A DNA stretch of 64,000 nt from Alcaligenaceae bacterium (GTDB lineage Bacteria > Pseudomonadota > Gammaproteobacteria > Burkholderiales > Burkholderiaceae_B). Within the stretch, counting starts at the first letter, position 1; every line of letters begins with the position of its first letter. Made by a program: the position numbers and the translations under genes. Location of the stretch: assembly GCA_012839585.1 (NCBI GenBank), contig DUNB01000075.1, forward strand, positions 1 to 64,000, read 5' to 3'. The notes beneath the pieces are model-generated. The model saw only the letters and a program-made list of their open reading frames with translations. It made no database searches and was not told where the DNA came from. Below, in pieces: positions 38,231-48,843 of this stretch.

Positions 38231-38705
38231 GCAGCCTGCCCAAAGCAAGCAGCACTACGTATCCCTTTAAAACGCCTATCAAACCAAACAACAACGCTGG
38301 CCAGACTAACCAAGTTTGAAATTGCCAGGCCGAAAGACCCAAAATGGCAATAGCAGTGCCCAGTTTAAAAGCCTCACCCCAAAAAAACGATGTGGGACTT
38401 GCACTGGCACCACCCATCAAACCCAGAAGCAATCGAACGGCAAAAATGGCATTTGGTATGAAGTAGGCACCGGCTCCGATGAGCGCAGATGCTGCTGCAT
38501 AACTACCACCTAACCACCACGAAAGCAGTGTAACCACCAATGCAAGTAGTGCCTGAGCACCAAGTATCTGTACTATCCCGATGGAAGATCGGCGCGCTAA
38601 GCGCTGACGTTGCTCTGGTGTTAGTACGATTGCTTTGGTTTCTGTTTGATTTTCAACCGTCTGCATAGGCATGACTGGTTGACTAGGCTTGTTGACCCGC
38701 TGCAT
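38226..38705 (-). CDS. atpI: ATP synthase subunit I
   Basis: A 159-residue protein with a charged N-terminus and four hydrophobic helices, first in the atp operon. AtpI assists assembly of the c-ring. Sequence is poorly conserved in the family, so the call rests on topology, the SSIGIVQILGAQALLALV start of helix 1 and position before atpB. Confidence 0.9.
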   Translation of the reverse strand: MQRVNKPSQPVMPMQTVENQTETKAIVLTPEQRQRLARRSSIGIVQILGAQALLALVVTLLSWWLGGSYAAASALIGAGAYFIPNAIFAVRLLLGLMGGASASPTSFFWGEAFKLGTAIAILGLSAWQFQTWLVWPALLFGLIGVLKGYVVLLALGRLP

Positions 38706-38809
38706 ATCCTAGTATCCCCTGTGAAATATTGCAAAGAGCTTTGAAAATGTAGGCTTTTTTGCGCTAAGGTGGTCTTAAAAAAGATAAGCTGCTGGCGTCA
38801 AGCCCATGA

Positions 38810-38839
38810 AGTATAGCGTTATTTTTTTGTTGCAAGCAA
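38810..38839 (-). promoter_or_regulatory. Candidate promoter of the atp operon
   Basis: On the minus strand TTGCTT (38839-38834), an 18-base spacer and TATACT (38815-38810). It is about 105 bp before atpI, and the only reasonable -35/-10 pair that I see in the gap. Confidence 0.4.
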
Positions 38840-38901
38840 ATCTGTTTTGCTTTTTATGTAACAAACAGGCGCTATTTTTAAAAAAAAACCACAGAAAAGT
38901 T

Positions 38902-38946
38902 AGGGCAAACCCTTGCTAAAGCCGCATAGAGCAAGGGTTAGGCCCT
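38902..38946 (-). terminator. Terminator of the enoyl-CoA hydratase gene
   Basis: On the minus strand AACCCTTGCT (38939-38930) pairs with AGCAAGGGTT (38917-38908). An outer pair AGGGC/GCCCT (38946-38942 with 38906-38902) extends the stem, with a T-rich tract further on. Confidence 0.7.
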
Positions 38947-38956
38947 CTATGAAAAA

Positions 38957-39733
38957 TTATTTGTGTTTAAAGTTGGGTTGACGCTTTTCTACAAATGCCG
39001 CCATGCCCTCTTTTTGGTCTTCGGTGGCGAACAGCGCATGGAAGTTACGACGTTCAAAAGTCAGTCCTTCGGCCAAGCTGCTTTCGTAGGCTCTGTTAAT
39101 GTTTTCTTTGGCCATCATCACTGAAGGCAACGACATGGAGGCGATGATTTGCGCCACATCCATGGTTTCTTCCATCAGCTTTTCCGTTGGCACCACACGC
39201 GATACCAAGCCCATGGCATCTGCCTCGGCCGCATTGATCATACGCGCCGTTAAAATCAGATCCATTGCTTTGGCTTTGCCCACAGCACGTGGTAGGCGTT
39301 GTGTGCCACCGTAACCCGGTATCACACCCAATTTGATTTCGGGTTGACCAAAACGCGCGTTTTCTGCGGCAATGATCATGTCGCACAACATAGCGAGCTC
39401 ACAACCACCACCTAAGGCATAACCGGCCACCGCGGCAATAAGCGGTTTACGGATTTGACGGAGGTATTGCCAATCACCCCCCAAGTAATCATCATTGTAA
39501 ACATCGCTAAAACCCCAGTCTTTCATCGCCCCGATATCAGCGCCGGCGGCAAAGGCTTTTTCGTTGCCTGTTAACACAATAACGCTAATGTCTGGGTCGG
39601 CTTCGAACTGACGCGCCGCCGCTGCAATTTCAGCAACCACGTCATTATTCAGGGCATTTAATGCTTTGGGTCGGTTTAATGTTAAAACGCCAACTCGACC
39701 ATGGGTTTCAACTAGAACTAAAGGTTCGCTCAC
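38957..39733 (-). CDS. Enoyl-CoA hydratase
   Basis: A 258-residue crotonase-fold enzyme that hydrates 2-enoyl-CoA in beta-oxidation. The oxyanion-hole region [11 protein letters not shown] and [17 protein letters not shown], and the two catalytic glutamates in GGGCELAM (about 112) and [21 protein letters not shown] (about 132), are all present. The start is GTG at 39733, 32 bp from the divergent M61 peptidase. It is monocistronic. Confidence 0.94.
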   Translation of the reverse strand: MSEPLVLVETHGRVGVLTLNRPKALNALNNDVVAEIAAAARQFEADPDISVIVLTGNEKAFAAGADIGAMKDWGFSDVYNDDYLGGDWQYLRQIRKPLIAAVAGYALGGGCELAMLCDMIIAAENARFGQPEIKLGVIPGYGGTQRLPRAVGKAKAMDLILTARMINAAEADAMGLVSRVVPTEKLMEETMDVAQIIASMSLPSVMMAKENINRAYESSLAEGLTFERRNFHALFATEDQKEGMAAFVEKRQPNFKHK

Positions 39734-39765
39734 ATTGCCTCCGCTTATTACGTAAAATAGAAATC

Positions 39766-41550
39766 ATGAACTACGATAAAAATTTATACCGTATCTGCCT
39801 GGATGATCTAAACGGTCACCGACTGTCTGTGCACCTAAGTATTCCGCAACCCAATCCACAAGGTCAAAAACTTTTTTTACCCGCCTGGATCCCTGGTAGC
39901 TATTTATTGCGTGATTTCAGTCGACAAATAGAAAGCATACAAGCCTTTTGCCATGGTAACCCAATTGGCATTCATAAAATCGCTAACCACGAGTGGCAAT
40001 GTGAGCCCTGCTCGGGTCCACTTACGATTTCTTATGTGATTTATGCGTGGGATCTGTCTGTACGCAGTGCGCATATCGATGATAGCCATGCTTTTTTTAA
40101 TGGCACCAGTGTGTTTCTCGGCGTGGACGGTCAAGAAGACCAACCCTGCTTGGTGGACATAGAGCGTCCCGAAAACAAAGCCGACTGGAAAGTCTACACC
40201 AGCCTACCTGAAGCCACCTCGTACGAAACAAGCGCACAACGGCACGGCTTTGGCCTCTACGAAGCCCCCAATTACGATGCGCTCATTGACCACCCCTTTG
40301 AACTTGGTACCCCACAATACATTCAATTTACCGCGCACGGCGCCGTACATGAGCTTGTGTTCACAGGGGTTGTGCCAGAGCTCGACCTAGAGCGTATTGC
40401 CGCCGATGTAAAGAAAATCTGCGAGGCACAAATTGAACTCTTTGAGCCTGAAAGCCGCTACGTGCCCTTTTTGGACAGCTCTGACCGTTATGTGTTTATG
40501 ACCATGGTCACAGCAGACGGCTATGGTGGACTAGAGCACCGTAGCTCCACAGCGCTCATGACGAGCCGCGCAGCGCTGCCCACCTTAGGCAGTGACAGCA
40601 CCAAACGTAGCAAAGACTACCAAGATTTTTTAGGTCTAGTGAGCCACGAATACTTTCATACTTGGAATGTCAAACGCATTAAACCTGCGGCCTTTGCTCC
40701 CTACGATTTACTACGTGAAAACCACACCAAATTACTTTGGGTTTTCGAAGGCTTCACCTCGTATTACGATGAGCTCATGATGTGGCGCGCCGACGTGATG
40801 GATCAAAAAACCTTTTTGGCACGTCAAGCCAACACGCTTAATTTGGTGATGCGCAACGGCGGTCGTTACAAGCAATCCACTGCAGAAAGCTCCTTTGATA
40901 CCTGGACGCGTTTTTACAAGCAAGATGAAAACTCCCCCAACGCTTTAGTGAGCTACTACAGCAAAGGTGCGCTCGTGGCGTTGGCGTTGGATCTCTACAT
41001 CCAGCATCACAGCCAAAAACAACGTAGTCTAGATGATGTAATGCGTCTGATGTGGCAACGCTATGGCCGTGAGTTTTACCGCTCCAACCCCATCGGCATT
41101 CCCGAAGAGGCCATGCCCGATTTGATCCTTGAGGCCACGGGTATCGATGTGAGCGAACTGATTAGCCGTTATGCAGAGGGCCGCGAGGATCCGCCCTTGG
41201 TAGAACTGTTTGCTTTGCACGGCATCACGCTGAAAGCAAAAGACACCCAAAAAGAGCCATCGTTGGATGTGCGCTTTAAGCAAAGCCAAGGTGAACTGCA
41301 TCTGGCCACCGTCTACGAGCACGGCGCAGCCCATGTTGCAGGCTTATCCGCCGGAGACGTCTTAGTGGCTGTCGATGGTCTGCGTGTGCAGACACAAGCG
41401 CAACTCGAGCAACAGTTGGCGACGTATCCCGTCGGCAAAACCGTGCCGGTGCATGTGTTTCGTCGTGACGAATTACGCAGCTATAGCGTCACGCTCACCC
41501 CCTCGATTCAGAAACAGTTTGAATTTACTGATTGCCATGAGTCAAACTAA
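39766..41550 (+). CDS. M61-family metallopeptidase (glycyl aminopeptidase-like) with PDZ domain
   Basis: A 594-residue protein with an N-terminal M61 beta domain, the zinc motif HEYFH near residue 295 (SHEYFHTWNVKRIKP), a downstream zinc-ligand Glu in WVFEGFTSYYDE, and a C-terminal PDZ domain (about 495-585, HVAGLSAGDVLVAVDGLRV). No signal peptide is seen, so it is probably cytosolic. M61 enzymes release N-terminal glycine or alanine from peptides. I start at ATG 39766; the upstream frame is antisense to the hydratase gene. The stop overlaps the reductase start by 14 bp. Confidence 0.9.
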   Translation: MNYDKNLYRICLDDLNGHRLSVHLSIPQPNPQGQKLFLPAWIPGSYLLRDFSRQIESIQAFCHGNPIGIHKIANHEWQCEPCSGPLTISYVIYAWDLSVRSAHIDDSHAFFNGTSVFLGVDGQEDQPCLVDIERPENKADWKVYTSLPEATSYETSAQRHGFGLYEAPNYDALIDHPFELGTPQYIQFTAHGAVHELVFTGVVPELDLERIAADVKKICEAQIELFEPESRYVPFLDSSDRYVFMTMVTADGYGGLEHRSSTALMTSRAALPTLGSDSTKRSKDYQDFLGLVSHEYFHTWNVKRIKPAAFAPYDLLRENHTKLLWVFEGFTSYYDELMMWRADVMDQKTFLARQANTLNLVMRNGGRYKQSTAESSFDTWTRFYKQDENSPNALVSYYSKGALVALALDLYIQHHSQKQRSLDDVMRLMWQRYGREFYRSNPIGIPEEAMPDLILEATGIDVSELISRYAEGREDPPLVELFALHGITLKAKDTQKEPSLDVRFKQSQGELHLATVYEHGAAHVAGLSAGDVLVAVDGLRVQTQAQLEQQLATYPVGKTVPVHVFRRDELRSYSVTLTPSIQKQFEFTDCHESN

Positions 41551-42292
41551 AACTGCTCTTATCACTGGTGCTGCTAAGCGTTTGGGTCGAAAAATGGCCC
41601 TTACCTTAGCCGCCGAAGGCTGGGATATTGCCCTGCACTACCACCGCTCGGCAGCCGAGGCCGAGCAAACGGCTAGCGAAATTCGACAGCTAGGTCGGCG
41701 CTGCGAGTTATTTTGCGCTGATCTTCATGTGGAAAAAGCAGGTCAACAACTGATGCAGTCCGTCCTAGCCAAAATGGGCTCGGTACAGCTATTAGTCAAC
41801 AACGCGGCCCTGTTTGAATACGACAGTGCGGCGGATTTTTCTGCGGCCTGTTTGCAGCAACACCTCGGATCTAACCTGATCGCCCCATTGGAGCTGATCC
41901 AAGCCTTAGCCACACAAAAACCACAAAACCCGGCGGCAGTGGCAATAAATATGCTGGATCAAAAGCTTTGGGGCTACAATCCTGACTTTTTCTCGTATAC
42001 CTTGTGTAAGGCTGCGCTAAAATCAGCGACAGTGATGATGGCTCAGGCCCTCGCCCCCCATGTACGGGTGGTCGGCATAGCCCCCGGCCTGACCTTACCT
42101 AGCCACTTACAAAGCCCTGAGGACTTTGAACGCACGCATCAATTGTCCCCCCTAGGCCATGGCAGCAGCGCCGACGACATTTGTCGCACCGTGCTCTATA
42201 TTGCCAATACACCTAGCCTCACTGGCAGCTGCATCGTCGTGGATGCCGGACAACATTTGCTCGGCTTACAACGCGATTTCAGCTTACTTTAA
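41537..42292 (+). CDS. SDR oxidoreductase, probable FolM/pteridine-reductase type
   Basis: A 251-residue short-chain dehydrogenase. The NADPH motif TGAAKRLGR (about residues 10-18) has the Arg variant found in pteridine reductases and FolM, rather than the common TGxxxGIG. NNAAL, the catalytic Tyr-x-x-x-Lys (YTLCKAAL) and PGLTLP are visible. Twenty bases separate it from folB, supporting a role in dihydromonapterin or dihydrofolate reduction. The start ATG lies inside the peptidase gene, so translation is coupled. Confidence 0.82.
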   Translation: MSQTKTALITGAAKRLGRKMALTLAAEGWDIALHYHRSAAEAEQTASEIRQLGRRCELFCADLHVEKAGQQLMQSVLAKMGSVQLLVNNAALFEYDSAADFSAACLQQHLGSNLIAPLELIQALATQKPQNPAAVAINMLDQKLWGYNPDFFSYTLCKAALKSATVMMAQALAPHVRVVGIAPGLTLPSHLQSPEDFERTHQLSPLGHGSSADDICRTVLYIANTPSLTGSCIVVDAGQHLLGLQRDFSLL

Positions 42293-42311
42293 TTTTGGAT
42301 GTACCCGTTTT

Positions 42312-42683
42312 ATGACTACCCGCCCTACTTTGCGTCGTATTTTTTTTGATAAATTAACCATCGACGCACGCATCGGGATTCTTGAGCACGAACTACGTGC
42401 CACACAACCCATTTTCGTTGATGCTGAATTTGACACGGTAGTTAACCAGCCCAGTAATGACAATGAAATTAATAGTGTTCTGGATTATCGTCAGCTACGT
42501 CAAACCATTATTGACTGCTGCACGCAACAACACGTTAATTTATTAGAAACGCTCGTAGAGAATACGGCCCAAGCCCTTCTAGATTCATTCCCTGATGTCA
42601 TGCGTGTAAAACTACGCATTAGCAAACCCAACGCGTTTACTGACTGTGCCGCGGTCGGTATTGAAATTAAATTAGAGCGCTAG
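42312..42683 (+). CDS. folB: Dihydroneopterin aldolase
   Basis: A 123-residue FolB that cleaves dihydroneopterin to 6-hydroxymethyl-dihydropterin in folate synthesis. The start motif [19 protein letters not shown] (about residues 9-27), the [10 protein letters not shown] segment, [12 protein letters not shown] with its conserved Glu, and the C-terminal RISKPNAF are characteristic. The true start is ATG 42312; longer frames run over the SDR gene. Confidence 0.93.
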   Translation: MTTRPTLRRIFFDKLTIDARIGILEHELRATQPIFVDAEFDTVVNQPSNDNEINSVLDYRQLRQTIIDCCTQQHVNLLETLVENTAQALLDSFPDVMRVKLRISKPNAFTDCAAVGIEIKLER

Positions 42684-42691
42684 AGCAAATC

Positions 42692-43681
42692 ATGTCCAAC
42701 ACAACTGAATTCCCGACCAAAGCCGAACTAAAACAAAAACACGAAAACAATAAATTAGAAAAACGTTTATTACGTGAGGCAGGACGCGCCATTAGTGATT
42801 TTAATATGATCGAAGATGGCGATAAAGTCATGGTATGTCTATCGGGTGGAAAAGATTCGTATGGGCTATTAGATATTTTATTAAAACTAAAAGCCCGTGC
42901 CCCAATTCATTTTGATATTGTGGCGGTTAATTTAGATCAAAAACAACCCGGCTTCCCCGATGATGTTTTGCCTAAATATTTAGAAAGTATTGGTGTGGAC
43001 TATCACATCGAAACGCAAGACACATATTCTATCGTGACGCGCGTTATTCCCGAGGGCAAAACCTATTGTTCCTTATGTTCACGCTTACGCCGCGGTATTT
43101 TATACCGGGTGGCCGAAGAGCTAGGCGCCACCAAAGTCGCCTTGGGTCACCATCGTGATGATATTTTGGCCACTTTCTTTTTGAATTTGTTTTATGGTGG
43201 TCGGCTCAAAGCCATGCCACCCAAGCTGCAGTCGGACAATGGCAAACATATTGTGATTCGTCCTTTGGCCTACGTGGCAGAAAAAGATCTAATTGCCTAC
43301 GCACAATTACGTCAGTTTCCTATTATTCCGTGTAATTTATGCGGCTCTCAGGAAAACCTCAAACGCCAAGAGGCCAATCGCATGATTGCCGAATGGGATC
43401 AAAAATTTCCAGGTCGCACTTGGAATGTGTTTGGCGCGCTCAATGCCGTAGTGCCTTCGCATCTTATGGATAGAGATCTGTTTGACTTTGAAAACCTCCG
43501 TGTTAGCGGCACCCCAGATCCAGACGGTGATACCGCCTTTGACGCGCAGGACTTCAAACCAGACCCCGCCGCCATACGATTTGGCGAGGATGAATCAGAA
43601 AGCGCCGAGCTGGATGCCCACGACAAACCCATGCCGCGAGTCATTCCATTACAACGCGTCCCTAACGGCCAGCCATCTTAA
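42692..43681 (+). CDS. ttcA: tRNA 2-thiocytidine biosynthesis protein TtcA
   Basis: A 329-residue iron-sulfur enzyme that thiolates C32 of tRNA. The PP-loop SGGKDS is at residues 51-56. Two CxxC motifs, CSLC (about 126-129) and CNLC (about 214-217), bind the cluster. The acidic C-terminal tail is longer than in E. coli. It follows folB by 8 bp and ends before a bidirectional terminator. Confidence 0.95.
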   Translation: MSNTTEFPTKAELKQKHENNKLEKRLLREAGRAISDFNMIEDGDKVMVCLSGGKDSYGLLDILLKLKARAPIHFDIVAVNLDQKQPGFPDDVLPKYLESIGVDYHIETQDTYSIVTRVIPEGKTYCSLCSRLRRGILYRVAEELGATKVALGHHRDDILATFFLNLFYGGRLKAMPPKLQSDNGKHIVIRPLAYVAEKDLIAYAQLRQFPIIPCNLCGSQENLKRQEANRMIAEWDQKFPGRTWNVFGALNAVVPSHLMDRDLFDFENLRVSGTPDPDGDTAFDAQDFKPDPAAIRFGEDESESAELDAHDKPMPRVIPLQRVPNGQPS

Positions 43682-43763
43682 CCTACTCCTTCACCAAACC
43701 TAACGGCCCTGGTGGAGGAATCTCTGCGACCCTTAAATCGCCCTCCGTCCTCGTTTAAAGAAT

Positions 43764-43822
43764 AAAAAAAGCGCTGGAGCCATTACCCTATTTATAGAGG
43801 ACGATGGCTCCAGCGCTGAGTT
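43764..43822. terminator. Bidirectional terminator, ttcA / MmyB-type regulator
   Basis: A 14-bp perfect stem AGCGCTGGAGCCAT (43770-43783) with ATGGCTCCAGCGCT (43804-43817), a 20-nt loop, and runs of A and T outside. It serves both convergent genes. Confidence 0.88.
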
Positions 43823-43854
43823 TTTGTAGTTCTAACTAGACGTGATTGATGGTA

Positions 43855-44673
43855 TTAATCATTAGGCAATAGCATCACCAGCTTGCAGTCATTACGCACC
43901 GCCAGCCTAAAGGTAAACTGCTGGAACACCAACACACCTTGTTCGGGATGGTTAAATTCGCGTACTCCACCTTCACGCTCGGTCACCATTTGCCGCCCCC
44001 ACCACTGCGTAAACATCTCGCTGTGTTCTTGTAGCTCGGATACCAAGGCGCGTACCTCCGGCTCGTCCACATGCACCCCTACATCCGCACGAAACTCCGC
44101 AACCACTCGGCGCGCACGCTGTTCCCAGCCCACCACCAGGTGCCGTGCCGCGGGATCTAAAAAGATGTAGCGCAGCAAATTGGGTTTATCACTGTTATCG
44201 GGCCAACCGGCAAAGAGCTCTAATAAGGCTGCATTGCGTGCCAACACATTCCAGCTTCTATCCAAAATATAGGCCGGTGCTGCAATATGGTCTACGCAAT
44301 CGCTGAGCCCCTGAGGCAACGGTTTTAATACGGCCTTACCCGCCTCGGGGTCGGAGCATTCCGCCAAATCAAACAGGTATTGGCGTTCCGCACTGGAGAG
44401 CTTTAGGGTTTTGGCCAGCCGCGCGCACACCGTAGACGAGATGGACACGTCTCGGCCCTGTTCTATCCAGGTGTACCACGTCACACTGATAGAGCACAGC
44501 TGGGCAACCTCCTCGCGGCGTAAACCGGGTGTGCGTCGTCGCGATCCCACGGGCAGCCCCCAATCCTGGGGCTGCACATGAGCACGCGCCTCGCGCAAAA
44601 AATGACCTAGGGCCTTGCGCCGCAGCGCGGCAGAGGCAATATCACCCGAGTTTTGCTCTGAGGCCTTGGTCAC
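43855..44673 (-). CDS. XRE-type regulator with MmyB-like ligand domain
   Basis: A 272-residue regulator. The N-terminal helix-turn-helix (about residues 17-85, RTPGLRREEVAQLCSISVTWYTWIEQGRD) is followed by a MmyB-like domain (about 100-265, including DRSWNVLARNAALLELF and LRYIFLDPAARHLVVGWE). The MmyB domain of Actinobacteria binds fatty-acid-like ligands. It is 15 bp after metH on the same strand and could be co-transcribed. No separate promoter or partner gene is evident. Confidence 0.85.
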   Translation of the reverse strand: MTKASEQNSGDIASAALRRKALGHFLREARAHVQPQDWGLPVGSRRRTPGLRREEVAQLCSISVTWYTWIEQGRDVSISSTVCARLAKTLKLSSAERQYLFDLAECSDPEAGKAVLKPLPQGLSDCVDHIAAPAYILDRSWNVLARNAALLELFAGWPDNSDKPNLLRYIFLDPAARHLVVGWEQRARRVVAEFRADVGVHVDEPEVRALVSELQEHSEMFTQWWGRQMVTEREGGVREFNHPEQGVLVFQQFTFRLAVRNDCKLVMLLPND

Positions 44674-44688
44674 AATAGACTCAGCCTC

Positions 44689-47600
44689 TTAGTTATCACG
44701 CAATGCAAAGGCGACGGCGCGACGTAACTCGGCCTCTTCGCGACCACTGCGTCGTACATAATCCGCTAATTGGTCTTCACCAATATCACCCACGCTAAAG
44801 TACTGCGATTGCGGATGACTGAAGTAGAAACCCGACACACTAGAAGCGGGGTGCATCGCTGAGCCTTCGGTGAGAAACATTTCAATGTCCTCACAACGCA
44901 TCACACGGAACATGTCTTCTTTGACCGTATGCTCGGGACACGCAGGATAGCCTGGCGCAGGACGAATGCCTTGGTATTTCTCACGGATTAGAGCTTCGTT
45001 GTCTAAGTCCTCGTCTGCGGCATAGCCCCAGAGGTCTTTACGTACGCGGGCGTGTAAACATTCGGCAAAGCCCTCGGCAAAACGATCGCCTAAGGCTTTG
45101 AGCATAATGTCGGAATACACATCTCCCTCGGCCAAGAAACGCTCTGAGTGCTTTTCAATATCCAAACCACCCGTCACCGCAAACATGCCAATGTAATCGG
45201 CAATGCCTGTTTCCTTGGGAGCGATGTAGTCGGCTAGACATTTGCTGTCCACGCCTTCGCGTTTTTCTGTTTGTTGACGCAAATTGCGCCAAGTAAACAA
45301 GACCTCGGTACGGCTTTCATCCGTGTAGATTTCGATGTCGTCGTGATTGACGGTATTAGCTGGGTAAAAGGCGATCACACCATTCGCGCGCAACCAACGA
45401 CCATCAATGATTTTTCTCAACATCACCTGCGCCTCAGCAAAAAGCTTTTTCGCTTCTTCGCCCACCACCTCGTCTTCTAGAATACGCGGATAACGGCCGA
45501 ATAAACTCCATGTCTGGAAAAAAGGCGTCCAGTCGATGTAGTTCAGGATATCTTCTAGGTCATAGTTTTTAAATAAACGACGACCAATGAATTTGGGCTT
45601 GGGAGGTACGTAGTTAGCCCAATCAATCTTAGGTGCATCAGCACGCGCTTGTTCTATAGAAATCAATGGCGTGTGCTGGCGATTAGCGTGACGCTCGCGC
45701 ACTAATTCGTATTCTTTGCGTAAGGCCTCTAGATACGGTTCACGGGACTCTTCCGACATGAGCTGGGTGGCCACCCCTACAGAACGGCTCGCATCCGGCA
45801 CATAAATGACGGGACCATCGTACTTAGGGGCAATTTTTACCGCGGTATGCACACGGCTGGTGGTGGCACCACCAATCATGAGCGGTATATTGCGTTCACG
45901 GAAATAAGGGTCGCGCTGCATCTCGGAGGCCACATAGGCCATTTCCTCTAAGCTAGGCGTAATCAGTCCAGAAAGCCCAACAATGTCGGCATTTTCCTCT
46001 TTGGCCTTAGCTAGAATCTCGGCACAGGGCACCATCACCCCCATGTTCACCACATCAAAGTTATTACACTGCAACACCACATCAACAATGTTTTTACCAA
46101 TATCGTGTACGTCACCTTTGACGGTGGCGATTACGATCTTGCCTTTGGAGCGCACATCACCGCCCGCGGCTTCGATTTGGCGTTTTTCCTCTTCGATAAA
46201 GGGAATCAAGTGGGCCACTGCCTGCTTCATTACGCGCGCAGACTTTACTACCTGTGGCAAGAACATTTTGCCTTCGCCAAACAGATCCCCCACGATATTC
46301 ATACCGTCCATTAGAGGACCTTCAATCACCTCGATAGGGCGTCCGCCTTTGGCCTCAATTTGCTGACGGATTTCCTCGGTGTCCTCGACGATGAAACTGG
46401 TAATACCATGAACTAAAGCATGAGCAAGGCGGCCTTCAACGGGCTGCTCTCTCCAGCTTAGGTCTTCTTCGCGTTTTTTACCGTCCCCTTTAACGTTCTC
46501 TGCCAACTCCACCAGACGTTCTGTATTCGAGCGATCATCATCGGCCTCGATTTTAGCTACGGGCGGCACACGGTTCAGAATCACGTCCTCGACCATATCT
46601 CTGACGATGGGATCAATATCCGCATAAACGCCTAGCTGCCCCGCATTCACAATCCCCATCGTGAGGCCTTCGCGAATGGCATAGTACAAGAACACCGTAT
46701 GGATCGCCTCACGCATGGCCTCGTTACCACGGAACGAGAAACTAACGTTAGAAATACCGCCCGAGGTTCTGGCATGGGGCAGATTGTTATTAATCCAGGT
46801 AATGGCATTAATAAAATCTAAGGCGTAATTATTGTGCTCGTCCAAACCGGTCGCCACCGCAAAGACGTTGGGGTCAAAAATAATGTCCTCTGGGGGAAAG
46901 CCCACCTGATTGACGAGCAAATCATAGGCGCGACCACAGATCTCTACACGACGATCGTAGTTATCCGCCTGCCCCACCTCATCAAAGGCCATCACCACCG
47001 CCGCCGCACCGTATTTTTTACACAGTTTGGCATGCTCAATAAACGCCTCTTCGCCTTCCTTCATGGAAATGGAGTTCACCACGGCCTTGCCTTGCACACA
47101 TTGCAAACCGGTTTCAATCACGGACCATTTGGAGCTATCAATCATGATAGGCACGCGTGAAATATCCGGCTCAGAGGCGATCAAATTCAAAAAGCGCTTC
47201 ATGGCGGCTTCGGAGTCCAACATGGCCTCATCCATGTTGATATCAATAATCTGCGCTCCGTTTTCCACCTGCTGACGGGCAACCTCTAGGGCCTCCTCGT
47301 ATTTTTCCTCGCGAATTAAGCGTAAAAAGGCTTTACTGCCTGTCACGTTAGTGCGCTCACCCACGTTAACAAAGAGGGTGTCTTTATCTATATTCAACGC
47401 CTCTAATCCGGACAGACGCGTCTTAATCGGAATGGTAGGTACTTCGCGGCGCGGTAAGTCTTTTACCTGCTTCACAATGGCGCGAATATGGTCTGGCGTG
47501 GTCCCGCAGCAGCCACCCACCATGTTCACCAAGCCAGATTCAGCGAACTCTTGCAACAAGCCAGAAGTATCCGCCGGCGTTTCATCAAAGCCAGTTTCGG

Positions 47601-48471
47601 CCATGGGGTTAGGCAAGCCCGCGTTCGGGTACACGCATAAATAGCTGTCACAAATTTTGGCTAGCTCTGCAATATAGGGGCGCATCAACGCAGCACCTAA
47701 GGCACAGTTCAGACCGATGGTCACTGGGCGTGCATGGCGTACGGAGTTCCAAAAGGCCTCTACGGTTTGACCAGAGAGAATACGACCGGAAGCATCGGTT
47801 ACCGTACCGGACACCATCACAGGCAGGCGAATACCGCGCTCTTCGAAGACAGTCTCTACGGCAAAGATGGCAGCCTTGGCATTTAGGGTGTCAAAAATGG
47901 TTTCGATCAAGATGATGTCGACTTCACCATCGATCAAACCATTTAATTGTTCGGTATAGGCGTCGCGTAATTGCGCAAAGGTAATATTACGTACAGAGGG
48001 ATCACTGACATCAGGGGAAATAGAGGCCGTTTTAGGTTGTGGTCCTAATACCCCTGCCACATAACGCGACTCGCCTTTTTGATTGAATTCGTCACACACG
48101 CGGCGCGCCAAACGGGCGGACTCGAGATTGAGCTCGTAGCCAATGTCGTGCAACTCATAGTCACCTTGCGCCACCGCTGTCGCGCCAAAGGTGTTGGTAC
48201 AGATCACATCTGCCCCTGCCTCTAGGTATTCACGGTGAATGGTTTCAATCACGTCGGGGCGTACTAGAGATAACAGCTCATTGTTACCCTTTACATCTTT
48301 GTGGTGATCTTTAAATCGGTCGCCTCGGAAATCCGCCTCGCCTAATTTATATTGCTGAATCATCGTCCCCATTGCACCATCTAAAATGACAATGCGTTCA
48401 CCTAGTAGACGAACGAAGTCAGCAGCGCGAGTGTAAGACGATAAGGGATAAGGGGCGGCGGGATAAGACAC
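44689..48471 (-). CDS. metH: Cobalamin-dependent methionine synthase
   Basis: A full-length 1260-residue modular MetH. In order: homocysteine/zinc domain ([19 protein letters not shown]), methyl-tetrahydrofolate domain ([14 protein letters not shown], near 370), cobalamin cap and B12-binding domain with DVHDIG (about 785-790, His being the lower cobalt ligand) plus GLSGLITPS and GGATTS, and the C-terminal activation domain with [13 protein letters not shown] near 1175. It moves a methyl group from methyl-THF to homocysteine. The start is GTG at 48471, with AGGAAG upstream. It is divergent from btuB-btuF. Confidence 0.98.
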   Translation of the reverse strand: MSYPAAPYPLSSYTRAADFVRLLGERIVILDGAMGTMIQQYKLGEADFRGDRFKDHHKDVKGNNELLSLVRPDVIETIHREYLEAGADVICTNTFGATAVAQGDYELHDIGYELNLESARLARRVCDEFNQKGESRYVAGVLGPQPKTASISPDVSDPSVRNITFAQLRDAYTEQLNGLIDGEVDIILIETIFDTLNAKAAIFAVETVFEERGIRLPVMVSGTVTDASGRILSGQTVEAFWNSVRHARPVTIGLNCALGAALMRPYIAELAKICDSYLCVYPNAGLPNPMAETGFDETPADTSGLLQEFAESGLVNMVGGCCGTTPDHIRAIVKQVKDLPRREVPTIPIKTRLSGLEALNIDKDTLFVNVGERTNVTGSKAFLRLIREEKYEEALEVARQQVENGAQIIDINMDEAMLDSEAAMKRFLNLIASEPDISRVPIMIDSSKWSVIETGLQCVQGKAVVNSISMKEGEEAFIEHAKLCKKYGAAAVVMAFDEVGQADNYDRRVEICGRAYDLLVNQVGFPPEDIIFDPNVFAVATGLDEHNNYALDFINAITWINNNLPHARTSGGISNVSFSFRGNEAMREAIHTVFLYYAIREGLTMGIVNAGQLGVYADIDPIVRDMVEDVILNRVPPVAKIEADDDRSNTERLVELAENVKGDGKKREEDLSWREQPVEGRLAHALVHGITSFIVEDTEEIRQQIEAKGGRPIEVIEGPLMDGMNIVGDLFGEGKMFLPQVVKSARVMKQAVAHLIPFIEEEKRQIEAAGGDVRSKGKIVIATVKGDVHDIGKNIVDVVLQCNNFDVVNMGVMVPCAEILAKAKEENADIVGLSGLITPSLEEMAYVASEMQRDPYFRERNIPLMIGGATTSRVHTAVKIAPKYDGPVIYVPDASRSVGVATQLMSEESREPYLEALRKEYELVRERHANRQHTPLISIEQARADAPKIDWANYVPPKPKFIGRRLFKNYDLEDILNYIDWTPFFQTWSLFGRYPRILEDEVVGEEAKKLFAEAQVMLRKIIDGRWLRANGVIAFYPANTVNHDDIEIYTDESRTEVLFTWRNLRQQTEKREGVDSKCLADYIAPKETGIADYIGMFAVTGGLDIEKHSERFLAEGDVYSDIMLKALGDRFAEGFAECLHARVRKDLWGYAADEDLDNEALIREKYQGIRPAPGYPACPEHTVKEDMFRVMRCEDIEMFLTEGSAMHPASSVSGFYFSHPQSQYFSVGDIGEDQLADYVRRSGREEAELRRAVAFALRDN

Positions 48472-48667
48472 GGTGACTTCCTACAAAATGTATCAAAATA
48501 ACAACAGGATAGCGCGAAAAAACAGTGATTTTTTTCACTAGAAATACTGAGCGCAAGTGGCCAGACTCTAATTGTAGCCTTAGCCTTGCTCACTATGCTG
48601 CTCTTTGTATAGATCTCAAAGTTATATAGACTTGAAAACAAAATGTAAAGAAAACGGCATAATTACG
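48472..48667. other. Divergent promoter region between metH and the B12 riboswitch
   Basis: This is the 5' part of the 372-bp gene-free gap. It is AT-rich and must carry the metH promoter (minus) and the btuB promoter (plus). Weak -10-like sequences (TATAGA, TATATA, CATAAT) occur, but none has a clear -35. No further feature is seen. Confidence 0.5.
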
Positions 48668-48830
48668 GCTTCTCTGTGACTGGAAAGGTACGTTTTAGCT
48701 AAAAACAAGCCTGCTGCCCCCGCAACGGTTGTCTCATCAGACTAGCCCGACCCAGTCACCTCTCGATTTTGCTTGGCTGATGTAAACACAACACATCGCC
48801 ATTGAACCGACGTGCGGGGACGCGCGTCTC
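48668..48830 (+). promoter_or_regulatory. Cobalamin riboswitch upstream of btuB
   Basis: The conserved core CTGCTGCCCCCGCAACGG is at 48711-48728. An 8-bp closing stem, GTGACTGG (48676-48683) with CCAGTCAC (48752-48759), encloses a GGAAAGG segment, the core and a shortened 3' B12-box-like part (AGACTAGCCCGACC). A second hairpin, GACGTGC/GCGCGTC (48809-48828), ends 15 bases before the btuB ATG and may control ribosome access. Binding of B12 should switch off btuB and btuF. The core domain is compact compared with the E. coli btuB element. Confidence 0.82.
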
Positions 48831-48843
48831 TATAGGCATAGAC

